From CAYYFX01 sp964571855 (GTDB lineage Bacteria; ARS69), in the NCBI GenBank assembly GCA_964571855.1, contig CAZNDO010000011.1, positions 62,001 through 126,000 on the forward strand: a DNA stretch of 64,000 nt. The letters run 5' to 3'. Positions 43,783 through 54,100 of this stretch are shown here, piece by piece. Positions within the stretch are counted from its first letter, which is position 1; each line of letters starts with the position of its first letter. The translations under genes were made by a program, and so were the position numbers. The notes under the pieces are model-generated. The model was not told the origin of the DNA and made no database searches. It worked only from the letters and a program-made list of their open reading frames with translations.

Positions 43783-43860
43783 TGGCGCGCCCGGCAGGAT
43801 TCGAACCTGCGACCCACGGCTTAGAAGGCCGTCGCTCTATCCTGGCTGAGCTACGGGCGC
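43783..43860 (-). tRNA. tRNA-Arg (anticodon TCT)
   Basis: On the minus strand: acceptor GCGCCCG/CGGGCGC with discriminator G and encoded CCA, D-arm AGCTCAGCCAGGATAGAGC, anticodon stem ACGGC/GCCGT with loop CTTCTAA (TCT), and T-arm GCAGG-TTCGAAT-CCTGC. Confidence 0.95.
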
Positions 43861-43895
43861 GGGGATCCCGCGCGGGGGCGGGTCGGACTGCCGGG

Positions 43896-43974
<79 letters not shown>

Positions 43975-44095
43975 CCTCGACGCCTTCCTCGAAGCCGAAC
44001 CCGCGAAGGGTACGGTCGGGCCGGAAGGGTGTCAAGGACGCCCCCCTCGGTATCGGCGCCGGCACCCGCGCGGCGGAACCGGGGAGCGAAAGGAA

Positions 44096-44125
44096 GCGGC
44101 CCCCTTCCTCGCGGAAGGGGGCCGC
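44096..44125 (-). terminator. Intrinsic terminator of the hexahaem cytochrome gene
   Basis: A perfect 13-bp stem (GCGGCCCCCTTCC / GGAAGGGGGCCGC) with a four-base loop, starting 26 bases past the cytochrome stop on the minus strand. TTCCTTTCG follows on that strand. The clearest terminator in the window. Confidence 0.85.
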
Positions 44126-44151
44126 CCGTACCCGGTGGATCCCGGCGTACC

Positions 44152-45252
44152 CTAGGTGTTCGGGCCGTCGCCGGCGTCCTTCACGTGGCACTTGTTGCAG
44201 AGCGAGCGCTGGTTGTTGACGAACGTGTACTGGTAGTACTTGTTCGTCACGTCGTCCGCCGTCGCGCCGCCGTCCGTGAGCTGCGGGTGCGAGTCGACGA
44301 TGAACGTCTCCGCGAAGTCCCAGCGGCCCGCGTCCGGGAAGGCCGTCGCGTGCGCGCGGTGGCAGCTCACGCAGGTGACGCGGTCGTTCGCGGCCGGGCC
44401 CTGCGTGTAGTTGTTCACGTCGGCCGTGGTCAGGTCCACGTTCACGATGTCGAACGGGATCAGGCCCCAGTACGCGGTGGCCTGGCTGCCGCCGGTCTGG
44501 TCGTCCGTGCTCACGTACGCGTTGTAGTTGTCCGCGAGCCCGTTCAGCGGCTCATCCACGGGGTGCACGAAGTTCGTGGTGTTGTCGCTGTGGAAGTTCG
44601 TGTGGCAGTTCGCGCACCAGTCGCTGATGCCCGACTTGTAGATCGTGTGCTGGGCGTTCGTCTCGTTGCCGCCGCCGCCCACGTAGGTGCGCCGCGAGTC
44701 GCCCTTCGCGATCGGGGCGTTGGACGGGAAGTTGTAGCGGCCGCCCACGTAGATCGGGCCCTGTCCGGTGTTCCCGTACAGGATGCGGAAGTTCTGGTTG
44801 CCGTGCGGATCGTGGCAGGAGGTGCAGGTCAGCCAGTCGCTGTCGAACGTGCCGCCGGGGGCGGTGAGCAGCGTCTGATCGGCCGCGATGCCGTTCGCCG
44901 GCGAGATCACGTTGTGGCCGTGGCTGTCACCCGTGCTCTCCACGTTGCTGCCGTGGGACGTCCAAGTGAAGGTCTTGGTGAGCCAGTAGAAGTCGCCGCC
45001 CGGACCGTAGCCCGTGCCGCCCAGGAACTGGCCATAGGCCGCGTGGCAGGCGAGGCAGGCATCCGTGGAGTTGGCGGCCTTCAGCAGGTAGGCATGGCCG
45101 CCGGCGTCGGTGATCAGGGCGCCGTCCTGGCTGTTGTGCATCGTATGGCAACCCGCGCACTCCGCCACGCCAGCACTGTGGAAGGCGAAGGCGCTGGGCG
45201 TCACCAGGAGGAGGCTGAGGATCGCCGCCGTGACGAGTTTCGCGCGCATCAT
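44152..45252 (-). CDS. Exported hexahaem c-type cytochrome
   Basis: 366 residues from the first of two adjacent ATGs, nine bases after AGGAG. Signal peptide ~1-24 (LVTAAILSLLLVTPSAFA). Six haem sites in order: CAGCH, CLACH, CTSCH, CANCH, CVSCH and CNKCH, with the CxxCH-x2-H type CTSCHDPHG as in doubled-CxxCH cytochromes. Between sites the protein is rich in Gly, Thr, Asn and aromatic residues, unlike its charged, Ala-rich neighbours, which suggests a folded extracellular protein. I infer an electron carrier at or beyond the outer membrane. It is divergent from the barrel gene at 45589, and the 336-base gap between them holds both promoters. Confidence 0.9.
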   Translation of the reverse strand: MMRAKLVTAAILSLLLVTPSAFAFHSAGVAECAGCHTMHNSQDGALITDAGGHAYLLKAANSTDACLACHAAYGQFLGGTGYGPGGDFYWLTKTFTWTSHGSNVESTGDSHGHNVISPANGIAADQTLLTAPGGTFDSDWLTCTSCHDPHGNQNFRILYGNTGQGPIYVGGRYNFPSNAPIAKGDSRRTYVGGGGNETNAQHTIYKSGISDWCANCHTNFHSDNTTNFVHPVDEPLNGLADNYNAYVSTDDQTGGSQATAYWGLIPFDIVNVDLTTADVNNYTQGPAANDRVTCVSCHRAHATAFPDAGRWDFAETFIVDSHPQLTDGGATADDVTNKYYQYTFVNNQRSLCNKCHVKDAGDGPNT

Positions 45253-45354
45253 GTGTGGACTCTCCTGTTAGGGCACTGCTCGGGACCAACCAGGAACTTC
45301 TCGGGAGACCGCGCTGCCTGGGTGTGCTTCCGGTCTCCGGAGACCCATTCCTGG

Positions 45355-45384
45355 ATATAAGACTACTGGGTCGCCTTTTGTCAT
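45355..45384 (-). promoter_or_regulatory. Promoter of the hexahaem cytochrome
   Basis: On the minus strand: ATGACA (45384-45379), 18-base spacer and TTATAT (45360-45355), 103 bases before the ATG. The surrounding ~100 bases are the most AT-rich in the region. Confidence 0.5.
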
Positions 45385-45526
45385 ACAAGACCCGGCCGTG
45401 ACATTTCTATGACCGATATATCCCGTTACAGGGTGAACGTGACGAAATTCTCATTCCCGTCGGTGCCGATCCCCGGCTGGCAGTTGAAGTCCGGCCGCTC
45501 GGCTCTTCCACCGGCGCGCCGGCGGG

Positions 45527-45532
45527 TATATT
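45527..45532 (+). promoter_or_regulatory. -10 element of the outer-membrane barrel gene
   Basis: TATATT lies 57 bases before the ATG at 45589. The -35 is poor (TCTTCC). The rest of the 45253-45588 gap has no gene; TGACATTTCTATGAC at ~45399 contains short repeated TGAC/ATGAC words that could be an operator. Confidence 0.4.
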
Positions 45533-45588
45533 GCCCGGGACCGATACCGGATCATGAGATCCGATTTCCCCGATCGCCGGGTGTGCCG

Positions 45589-47787
45589 ATGCTCCACCGC
45601 GATCCTCCGCCCCGCGTCCGGGCGGGCTCCGTCACCCTCCTGGTGCTCGCCGGGCTCTGCGCCCTCCCCGCCCCGGCGGCGGCCGTCCAGGCCACGGTGG
45701 ACGTCCAGGACAACCGGCAGACCGCCCGGACGGACACGGACACCTTCGAGTCCCGCTGGCGCCGCACGACCCTGTCGCTCCAGCAGGGGTTCCTGCTCTC
45801 CCGGCCCGTGTTCGTGGACTTCCGGTTCTGGGCCCTCCGGGAGACCACGGGGAACGATGCGACGGGCATCTCGGAGGAGTCGCGGAAGCGGTCGTACCAA
45901 CCCGAAGGCACGGCGAGCTTCCGGACGCAGCGCTTCCAGGCCGGCCTGCGCGGGAGCTGGTACGAGCGCACGTCCGAGGGGGCCACGGCGCTGCCCCCGG
46001 AGACGCGGCGCGACCAGCTGGCGTCCTGGCTCGACGCCGAGCTCACCGCCACCACGCAGCTCTCGGTGAATGCGTCCCGCACGCACTCCGAGGACGACCC
46101 CGACGGCCCGTCCGGCATGGGGCGGGAGCAGGAGGAGCGCACGGGCTTCCTCCGCGCGCGCCAGTCGCTGCCCGGGAGCTGGCAACTCGAGTACGTGGGC
46201 TCCCGCACCTCGAGCGACCTGAACGTGGACGACACGAAGCGGACGTTCCTGTCGCAGGGGTTCGAGCTGGTCGGGACGCCGAACTTCGCGGACGGCCGGC
46301 TGCGCACCTACGTGCGCGCCCGGACGCTCCTGCTCGACCAGAAGACGGAGGTGGGTTCCGGCGTGGGGGACGAGTTGTACCGCGCGCCGCTCGAGGCCAC
46401 GCTCGTCCTGGACGACACGCCGGAGACGCTGGATCCCCTGGAGGACGATCCGGTCGCCGTGCCGGAGCTGTTCGACCGGAACCGCGAGGCCCGGACCACG
46501 ATCAACGTCGGCGGCGCAGCGTCCGTGGTGCGGGAGTTCGGCGGCGACTTCCGCAACCTGGCCTGCGACTTCGGCGATCCCACGCCGCTCTCCTCCGCGT
46601 TCCTGCACGTGGACCGCCGCCCGCCGAACCCGGAGCTGTACGTGTGGCGCGTGTTCGTGACGGACGACCCGGACGGCCGCCTCTGGCAGGAGCTGGCAGC
46701 GGACCGCGCGCAAGTCCGGTACGTGGAGATCGGGACCGTGGTGCAGGGCTGGCAGGTCACGTTCGGCGACGACGTGGCCGCGCGCTTCTTCAAGCTCGTG
46801 GACGAGAAGCTGGGGCCGGCCGAGCCGGAGCTGTACGTCACCGAACTGGAGGTCTTCGTCCCGGCGGACGGCACGGGCAGCACGCGCGAGGAGGACTCGC
46901 AGGACTACCGGTTCGAGGGCCGCGCGGCGTACGACGTCACGCCCGAGGTGGAGGTGGGCTACGAGACCCGGCTGCGCGCGCGCCGCTTCGACGACGACGG
47001 CCGCAACGTGGAGGACATGGACCACGGCTTCCGCTCCCGCTGGGCGCGCGGGAAATACGTGGTCGCCGGCCGCGTGGATCTGCGCAACGTCGATGCCCGG
47101 AACAACCGGCGCAACACGGACGTGACCAGCTACCAGCTCGCCGCCACCCGGCTCCGGAGCGAGCGGCTCTCCGGGTCGCTCACGTGGAACCGCACGGTGG
47201 ACACGAGCGTGGGCCGGGACCGCACCACCGACACCTATGCCCTGGACTCCAGCTTCCGGGCCGCGCCCGGTCTGCGCCTCACGCAGCGGCTCTCGCACGG
47301 GCGGCGCCGGGACGACGACGCGGGCCGCCGGGGGTCGTCGATCTCCGTCTCGCATCGCGTGGAGGCCACGCCCGTGCGCACCTTCACGGTCGAGGCGGAG
47401 CGGACGGACCGCTGGGTGGACGAGGAGATCGGCTCGGGGTTCTCGCGCTTCAGCGACACGGTGGCGGAGGCGGGGTGGTCGCCCGTGCCGCTGGTGAGCG
47501 TGTCCGGCGACTTCCGCTACCAGGAGCGGGACGAGGACGACTGGAACACGCGCGAGGCCGTGACCTGGACGCCGTTCCCGCGCGGGAACCTGCGTCCCAC
47601 GTTCGCCGTGGACAGCTACTACGACTCGCGCGTCGGCTCCTGGGAGCCGGGCGCTTCGGCCGCCGTGAAGTGGTTCGTGCGGCGCGGCCTGCTGGCGGAG
47701 GGACGGGTGGGGGTGCGGCGCTACGAGATCGCCGGGGAGGAGACGCTGCCGGTGGAGACGCGGGTGCACGTGAACTGGTCACCGTGA
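45589..47787 (+). CDS. Large outer-membrane beta-barrel protein, probable cytochrome conduit porin
   Basis: 732 residues. Signal peptide ~1-29 (SVTLLVLAGLCALPAPAAA). The mature protein is a run of amphipathic strands with charged turns: FESRWRRTTLSLQQGFLLSRPVFVDFRFWAL, SWQLEYVGSRTSSDL, RWARGKYVVAGRVDLRNVDARNNRRNTDVTSYQLAATRL, ending VETRVHVNWSP. A soluble jelly-roll-like insert (~300-430, RYVEIGTVVQGWQVTFGDDVAARFFKLVDEK) resembles a discoidin/F5-F8-type domain. No haem sites. Encoded just ahead of the multihaem operon, it could be the barrel of a porin-cytochrome conduit, though such a pairing is only inferred from position. Confidence 0.8.
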   Translation: MLHRDPPPRVRAGSVTLLVLAGLCALPAPAAAVQATVDVQDNRQTARTDTDTFESRWRRTTLSLQQGFLLSRPVFVDFRFWALRETTGNDATGISEESRKRSYQPEGTASFRTQRFQAGLRGSWYERTSEGATALPPETRRDQLASWLDAELTATTQLSVNASRTHSEDDPDGPSGMGREQEERTGFLRARQSLPGSWQLEYVGSRTSSDLNVDDTKRTFLSQGFELVGTPNFADGRLRTYVRARTLLLDQKTEVGSGVGDELYRAPLEATLVLDDTPETLDPLEDDPVAVPELFDRNREARTTINVGGAASVVREFGGDFRNLACDFGDPTPLSSAFLHVDRRPPNPELYVWRVFVTDDPDGRLWQELAADRAQVRYVEIGTVVQGWQVTFGDDVAARFFKLVDEKLGPAEPELYVTELEVFVPADGTGSTREEDSQDYRFEGRAAYDVTPEVEVGYETRLRARRFDDDGRNVEDMDHGFRSRWARGKYVVAGRVDLRNVDARNNRRNTDVTSYQLAATRLRSERLSGSLTWNRTVDTSVGRDRTTDTYALDSSFRAAPGLRLTQRLSHGRRRDDDAGRRGSSISVSHRVEATPVRTFTVEAERTDRWVDEEIGSGFSRFSDTVAEAGWSPVPLVSVSGDFRYQERDEDDWNTREAVTWTPFPRGNLRPTFAVDSYYDSRVGSWEPGASAAVKWFVRRGLLAEGRVGVRRYEIAGEETLPVETRVHVNWSP

Positions 47788-47835
47788 GGTAGATTGTCCG
47801 CAAGGGACGATGCCTCGAACGAGGGGGAAGGACCG

Positions 47836-48417
47836 ATGAAGCACGAAGGGATCCGCAGGGGCGCGAGGCTGGCTCTCGTCGTGGCGGCCCTCGCCGGGGC
47901 CGGCTGCGGATCCCCGGGCGGCAGCTACGTGCACCCGAACGTGGACTTCACGCACATGAAGCGGGCCGCGGTGCTTCCGTTCCAGAACCTAACGACGGAC
48001 TTCCAGGCGGCGGAGCGCATGCAGTCCATCTTCCTCATGGAGCTCTTGGAGGAGGACGTGCTCGCGCTCGTGGACCCGCGCGAGACCCAGGCGGCGCTGC
48101 TCACGCTGGGGCTCCCGGCGGGCAGCGCGCTCACGCCGGAGCAGGCCATCGCGCTGGGGAAGAAGCTGGAGGTGCAGGCGCTGTTCTTCGGCACGGTGGA
48201 GGAGTACGGCTACGGCCAGGGCGACCGTTCGCGCGGGCCCGTCATCACGGCCACCTTCGGCATGACGGAGACGCAGACCGGCGTGCTCGTGTGGCGCGCC
48301 CAGTCGCACGCCACAGGGTCCTCGGTGTGGAACAAGCTGTTCGGCGGCGGCCCCCGGGATCTCTACGTCGTCTCGCGCGAGACGGTCCGCAAGGCGCTGC
48401 GGACGTTGCTCGACTGA
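47836..48417 (+). CDS. Lipoprotein of the CsgG/GNA1162-like class
   Basis: 193 residues; ATG six bases after GGGGGAAGGA. The lipoprotein signal ends LAGAGCGS, so lipidation would fall on Cys24. FTHMKRAAVLPFQNLTTDFQAAERMQSIFLMELLEEDVLALVDPRETQAALLTLG matches the start of the GNA1162/DUF799 and CsgG-related group, and VQALFFGTVEEYGYGQGD and VLVWRAQSHATG fit its later strands. Probably sits on the inner face of the outer membrane. First gene of a tightly packed run (overlaps of 1-4 bases) leading to the 42-haem cytochrome. Confidence 0.8.
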   Translation: MKHEGIRRGARLALVVAALAGAGCGSPGGSYVHPNVDFTHMKRAAVLPFQNLTTDFQAAERMQSIFLMELLEEDVLALVDPRETQAALLTLGLPAGSALTPEQAIALGKKLEVQALFFGTVEEYGYGQGDRSRGPVITATFGMTETQTGVLVWRAQSHATGSSVWNKLFGGGPRDLYVVSRETVRKALRTLLD

Positions 48418-49487
48418 TGCGCGCCCGCCGTTCGTTGCCGCTCGCGTCCCTCCTCGCGGCCGCCGCCGTCCTCGCGCTTCCCGCCGCGTCGGCCGCGTCC
48501 GAAGCGTCCGACGAGCCGCGCTCGGCGCTCGTGCTGTTCGTGGCCTTCCCCACGAACCTGTACGACTTCCCGGATCCCACCGCGCTTCGCCACCTCGCGA
48601 ACCGCGAGCTGGCGGCGGCGCTCGCCGCCCGCGGTCGCTCGGTCGTCGCCGCGCCGGAGATCGAGCCCGCGATGCGCACGTGGCGTGTCCGCTCCGAGCG
48701 CGACGTCGGGCCTGGGTTCCTGGGCGCGCTCGGAACCGAGCACGGCGCCCGCGAGGTCGTCCTGGCCACGCTGGCCGTGTACCGCGACCGCGTGCTGCTC
48801 CTCGCGCGCGGGCTCTCCCCGAACTCGGGCCGCCTCGGATGGGTCCACTCCGTGGAGGAACCGCGCGACGAGACCGCCCCGGCCGATCTCGACGTCGTCG
48901 TGGCGGCCGCGGCGGTCCGGCTCGCCGAGGGGTGCGCACCGCGCGGTCTCGGGGAGCGCGCGGAGGATCTCGTGGTCCTGCCGCCGCGCCCCGTGGGACT
49001 GGACCGCGGCCCGGCGGACCTGGCCGTGCACTGCCTGCTGCGCTCCCTGCTCGCCACCGGCCGCTGGTCCCTGCCCGACCCTACGGCCGTCGTGGCGGCG
49101 CTGCAGGACGCGGGCCGGGACCCCTACCTGCTGGACGCCGGTGCGCGCCGGGTGCTGGCGGAGCGGTTCGGGGCCGGCCGGCTCGTCGTGCCGCGGCTCG
49201 TGGCTTTCCCTCCGAACGCGCCGCCCGCCGCGCTCGCGGCCCTCGCCCGCGACGACTTCGGCGCGTCGATCCCGGGGGCCGCGCCGGAGACCTCCCTGCT
49301 CCTCTCGCTCGTCGCGATCGACACCGGCACGGGGCGCATCCTGACGGGGGAAACCACGTACTTGGCCGCCCGGAACGCTGCCGGTATTTTCGGGATCGCA
49401 AGGCACGATCCCTTGGACGCGCGCCTCCAGGGCGAGACCGATCGACTGGTCCACGCGCTCCTGGACGGAGAAGGGGACGCCGAATGA
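48417..49487 (+). CDS. Exported protein of unknown function in the cytochrome operon
   Basis: 356 residues from an ATG that shares its A with the preceding TGA. Signal peptide ~1-27 (LASLLAAAAVLALPAASA). Two halves appear related: SALVLFVAFPTNLYDFPDPTALRHLANRELAAALAARG (~35-72) and LAVHCLLRSLLATGRWSLPDPTAVVAALQDAGRD (~205-240), each followed by GAREVVLATLAVYRDRVLLLA or GAGRLVVPRLVAFPP. This resembles a duplicated version of the CsgG-like fold of the preceding lipoprotein, but I cannot assign a family. ATGA overlap with the PpiC gene. Confidence 0.7.
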   Translation: MRARRSLPLASLLAAAAVLALPAASAASEASDEPRSALVLFVAFPTNLYDFPDPTALRHLANRELAAALAARGRSVVAAPEIEPAMRTWRVRSERDVGPGFLGALGTEHGAREVVLATLAVYRDRVLLLARGLSPNSGRLGWVHSVEEPRDETAPADLDVVVAAAAVRLAEGCAPRGLGERAEDLVVLPPRPVGLDRGPADLAVHCLLRSLLATGRWSLPDPTAVVAALQDAGRDPYLLDAGARRVLAERFGAGRLVVPRLVAFPPNAPPAALAALARDDFGASIPGAAPETSLLLSLVAIDTGTGRILTGETTYLAARNAAGIFGIARHDPLDARLQGETDRLVHALLDGEGDAE

Positions 49488-51136
49488 GCCGCATCGCCCG
49501 CCCGCTCGCCGCCCTGCTCCTCGCGCTGCCCGCCCTCGCGTTCGCGAAGCCCGGCGACGTGCGCGTGCTCGCCTCCGTGGACGGCAACCCCATCACCACG
49601 CGCGACCTGGACGAGCTGCTCGCGGCGCAGCCGCCGCCCGCGCCCGGGATGCCGCTTCCGTCCGTCACGGCGGAAGGCGTCCTGCGCCGGCTCGTGGAGA
49701 ACCGCCTGCTGGAGGAGGAGGCGTTCCGCATCGGCGCCGACGAGGCGCCCGAGGTGAAGAACCAGGTGTGGGACCTGCGGCGCCACCGCGGGATGATGGC
49801 GCTGATGGATTCGGTGAGCGCCACCGTGGAGCCGCCGGACGCCGCGTTCGACGTGGCCATGGCGCAGACGTCCACCATGTGGCGCGTGTACCACATCCGC
49901 TCCGCGTCGGAGGCCGACAGCCGCGCGCTCCTGGGTCGCCTGCGCGCCGGCGCGTCCTTCGCGGAGCTGGCGAAGGCGCACTCCACGGACACCACGTCGG
50001 CGAAGCGGGACGGCGAGCTCGGCTGGGCGCGCGAGGACCTGTACATCCCCGAGTTCCGGAACGCCCTCACCGGCCTTCCGAAGGGCGAGCTGGCCGGCCC
50101 CGTGCGCACGGAGGACGGCTGGCACATCCTGAAGCTCGAGGACATCCGGACGGAGACGGTGGGCCAGTCGGGCGCCATGCAGCAGCAGCTCAAGGACGCG
50201 GCCATGCGCGAGCGCGTCATGCAGAAGATGAGTGCGTTCGTGGACTCCCTGCGGAAGAAGTACGGCGTCACCGTGGACACGAAGAAGGTCGCCACGCTGG
50301 ACTACGGCTCCGCGGATCCCGCCGTGCAGAAGTACCTGCGCGAAGGCAAGGACGTCGTCGCCACGCTCCCGTGGAAGCGCATCACGGTGGCGGACCTCAC
50401 GCGGCAGATCCGCTTCCAGTACTTCCACGGCCTCGAGGGGCGCCCCGAGGCGCAGACGGCGCGGGACAAGGTGCTGGACGAGTGGATCATCGAGCTGCTC
50501 CTGCGGCACGAAGCAGGGGAGCGCGGCTACGACCGCACGCCGGAGGTCCTGGCCCAGGCGGACGCGCTGCGCCGCGAGCTCATGCGCGAGCACGTGGGCA
50601 AGAAGATCCTGAGCGAGGAGTTCGAGCCGTCGGAAGACGAGCTCCGCCGCTACCACGAGCAGCACCGCACGGAGTTCACGCCGCCGCGCCGCGTGCGCCT
50701 GGACGCCGTGCTGCTCTCGGACGAGGCCGCGGCCGGCCGGTTCCGGCAGCAGCTCGAGGGCGGGGCGAAGCTCAAGTGGCTGGCCGGCCGCACGGCCGAG
50801 GTGGCGGACGCCAGCCCGGCGCGTTTCGCCGATTGGGTCAAGCCGGAGGACCTCGGCCTCTCCGCCGCGGATCTCGCGCCCGGCCGCCTCGTCGGGCCGT
50901 TCCCGGTGGAGGACGCGTGGGCCGTCGCGTCCGTGTCCCGCCTGGAGGACGTGCAGCCGCTGCCGCTGGACAAGTGCCGGGACCAGGTGATCGCCGCCAT
51001 GAAGCGGGAGCGCGTGCGCCAGCTCATGACGGGCGCCATCGACCGCCTGCGCGCGGCCTCGCGCGTCGACGTGGCGAACGGCGCCACGGACATCATCGCG
51101 GCTCGTCTCGCCGAGTGGCGCGGAGGCGCGCGGTGA
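49484..51136 (+). CDS. Periplasmic PpiC-type peptidyl-prolyl isomerase
   Basis: 550 residues. Signal peptide ~1-22 (LAALLLALPALAFA). SurA-like N-terminal helical domain (~25-115, ASVDGNPITTRDLDELLAAQ). A parvulin domain at ~125-220 has WRVYHIRSASEADSRALLGRLRAGASFAELAKAHSTDTTSAKRDGELGWARED and GPVRTEDGWHILKLEDI. A second, degenerate parvulin-like domain (~390-500) has RVRLDAVLLSDEAAAGRFRQQLEGG. It likely chaperones the barrel or the very large cytochrome encoded next, whose GTG overlaps this stop. Confidence 0.88.
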   Translation: MSRIARPLAALLLALPALAFAKPGDVRVLASVDGNPITTRDLDELLAAQPPPAPGMPLPSVTAEGVLRRLVENRLLEEEAFRIGADEAPEVKNQVWDLRRHRGMMALMDSVSATVEPPDAAFDVAMAQTSTMWRVYHIRSASEADSRALLGRLRAGASFAELAKAHSTDTTSAKRDGELGWAREDLYIPEFRNALTGLPKGELAGPVRTEDGWHILKLEDIRTETVGQSGAMQQQLKDAAMRERVMQKMSAFVDSLRKKYGVTVDTKKVATLDYGSADPAVQKYLREGKDVVATLPWKRITVADLTRQIRFQYFHGLEGRPEAQTARDKVLDEWIIELLLRHEAGERGYDRTPEVLAQADALRRELMREHVGKKILSEEFEPSEDELRRYHEQHRTEFTPPRRVRLDAVLLSDEAAAGRFRQQLEGGAKLKWLAGRTAEVADASPARFADWVKPEDLGLSAADLAPGRLVGPFPVEDAWAVASVSRLEDVQPLPLDKCRDQVIAAMKRERVRQLMTGAIDRLRAASRVDVANGATDIIAARLAEWRGGAR

Positions 51137-54100
51137 GTCGCCGGCGGCTTCTCCCGGTCGTTCTTCTCGCCGTCCTGCTCGGCACGGGCGTCCCCGCGGA
51201 CGCCGCCGGCCGCTTCGGCTCGAAGCAGGCGAAGGACTGCCTGGACTGCCACGACGCCACGAAGGAGGAGATGAAGACGTCGAACGCGCACGACCCCTTC
51301 AAGAAGAGGGACTGCGAGGCCTGCCACAAGCCCCACGGGCTGCTCGGCGCGCTGAACCTGAAGGCGGAGGGGAAGGACCTGTGCCTCTCCTGCCACGCGG
51401 ACATCGGCACGAAGCTCTCCGCCGCGAACGTGCACGATCCCGTGAAGGGCGGGGACTGCCTCGCCTGCCACGATCCGCACGTGTCCGGCCGGCCGGGCCT
51501 CCTCCCGAAGGACGAGCAGGAGCTGTGCTTCTCGTGCCATGACCGCGCGCAGTTCACGGGCGGCACCATGCACGAGGCCCTGAAGGGGAAGAAGTGCTCG
51601 TCCTGCCACGACCCGCACGGCTCCGCGCACCCCGGTCTCCTGCCCGTGGCCCCCGTGCAGCACTGCCTCTCCTGCCACGACGGCGGGGACGCGCTGAAGG
51701 CCGCGCACGGCGGGTCGGACGTCTCCGGGGCCAGCTGCACGCTGTGCCACGATCCCCACCGCTCCGCCGACGAGGCCATGCTGCTGCAGTCCGTGCACGC
51801 GCCCGTGTCGGACATGGAGTGCGGCACGTGCCACGGCATGGACGCTTCCGGCGCCATCACGGAGACGCAGGGCGCCTCCGTCTGCAAGGACTGCCACGAC
51901 GTCCCGGACAAGCCGGTGAAGGTGGCGCACGCGCCGGTGGACGACGGCGAGTGCCTCACCTGCCACTCCCCGCACGGCTCCGCGCAGCCCGCGCTCCTCC
52001 TCGCGCGCGAGGACAAGCTCTGCGCCGAGTGCCACGAGGCGGTCGGCGCCGGCGAGGCGGACGCGCACGCCCCGGTGCAGGGCGGCGAGTGCAGCGCGTG
52101 CCACGTGCCGCACGGCTCGGACCAGCCCGGGCTGCTCAAGTCCGACGAGCGCGCGCTGTGCCTTTCCTGCCACGAGGACCTCTCGGAGCAGCACCACGCG
52201 AACGAGGTGGCGCACGCTCCGGTCACGAAGCAGGCGTGCACCGTGTGCCACGATCCGCACCGCTCGCCGGCCAAGAGCCTGCTCAAGGCGGAGACCGGCG
52301 ATCTGTGCCTGTCGTGCCACGTGAAGATCAAGCTGCTCAACGCGTCGAAGTCCCCGCACGAGGTTGTGGCGAAGGGCGAGTGCCTGGCCTGCCACGGCGC
52401 GCACTTCGCGCCGAAGGCGGACCTCCTGAAGGCGGATGCGGGCACGCTCTGCGCGGGCTGCCACGGCGACCTGGCGCAAGCCCCCGCCGGCGGCACCGTG
52501 CACTCGCCGGCCGAGTCCGGGGAGTGCCTCACGTGCCACGCGCCGCACGGGTCGGATCTCCCGTCCATGCTCACGGAGCCGGCGGCGGCCCTGTGCGCCT
52601 CCTGCCACGACGACCTCACGGACCCCGCGGCGTTCGCGCACCCGCACGACCCCGTGGCCGCCGGGCAGTGCACGGAGTGCCACGACGCGCACCACTCGAA
52701 GAACCCCGCGCTCCTCGCCGCGCCCTCGCCGCTCGTGTGCCAGGGCTGCCACACGGACGTGGTGGCGTTCGAGGGCGCCGCGGCCATCCACGCGCCCGCG
52801 CAGGGGGACTGCCTGGCCTGCCACGAGCCGCACGGCGGCGCGGAGCGCGGCTTCCTCAAGCAGGCCGTGCCCGCGCTCTGCTTCGACTGCCACGACGCCG
52901 GCGGCGCCGACATGAAGACCGCGCACCTCGGGCTGGACGCGGCCACGCTGGACTGCCTCTCGTGCCACGAGGCGCACCACTCGCCGCAGAAGGGGCTGCT
53001 GCACGCGCAGGTGCACGCGCCGTTCGAGGAGCGGGACTGCGCCTCCTGCCACGACGCGCTCGACTCCGGCACCAAGGTGGCGGCGGTGTGCCGGGACTGC
53101 CACGACGTGCCGGACGTGCCCGCCGGGAAGGTGGCGCACGCGCCGTTCGTGGAAGGGGACTGCGCCTCCTGCCACAACCCGCACGTGGCCACGGGTGGGA
53201 ACCTGCTGCCCGCGCGCACGGACGAGGCGTGCTTCGAGTGCCACGCGCAGAGGGACCTCTATCCGGAGCTCGCCACCGCGCACGCGCCCGTGAAGGAGGG
53301 CCGGTGCGAGACCTGCCACGACGGGCACGGCTCCGGGAACGAGAACCTGCTCACGAAGACCGGCAGCGCGCTGTGCTTCGACTGCCACCAGGAGATGCAG
53401 GCCCTGCAGACGCAGAAGACCGTGCACGCGCCCTTCCAGAAGGCGAACTGCACGGCGTGCCACGATCCGCACGGGAGCCGCGAGGAGTCGGCGCTCATCC
53501 GGCCCATGCCGCAGCTCTGCTTCCGCTGCCACGCCGCCTCGTCGCCGGAGCTGCAGGCGAAGCACCGCGGCTTCCCCCTGGAAGGCGCGGACTGCGGCGC
53601 GTGCCACGACCCGCACGCGTCGAACGGCCTGCACCTCATGCATCCGGTCGCGCACGAGCCGTACGCGGACGGGAACTGCAAGGCGTGCCATGAGCCCGGC
53701 TCGGGGAAGATCCTGGGCAACGAGCAGGCGCTCTGCCTCAAGTGCCACGCCGACCTGGAAGGTCCGGTGACGGGGAGCCACGCGCACGCGGCGATCGCGG
53801 GGGAGAAGGCCTGCACCACCTGCCACGAGCCGCACACCGCCCGCTTCGAGCACCTGCTGCCCAAGGGCGAGCGCCAGCTCTGCGGGCAGTGCCACGAGGG
53901 CCAGGCGAAGTCCCAGGCCACGGCGGACCACACGCACCCGGCGCAGTCCGCCGGCACGTGCACCATGTGCCACGATGCGCACGCGTCGCCGCCCAAGGAC
54001 GGGCTGAACTTCGCGGACCGGCGCTGCGCCACCTGCCACGCGGATGCGGCCGCGGACCACGTGAGCCACCCCATGGGCGCGAGCATCACGGATCCGCGGA

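Noticed and set aside
45380..45415. An FNR/CRP-type operator between the hexahaem cytochrome and barrel genes
   Set aside because: The TGAC/ATGAC words are suggestive but do not form a proper TTGAT-N4-ATCAA or TGTGA-N6-TCACA palindrome.
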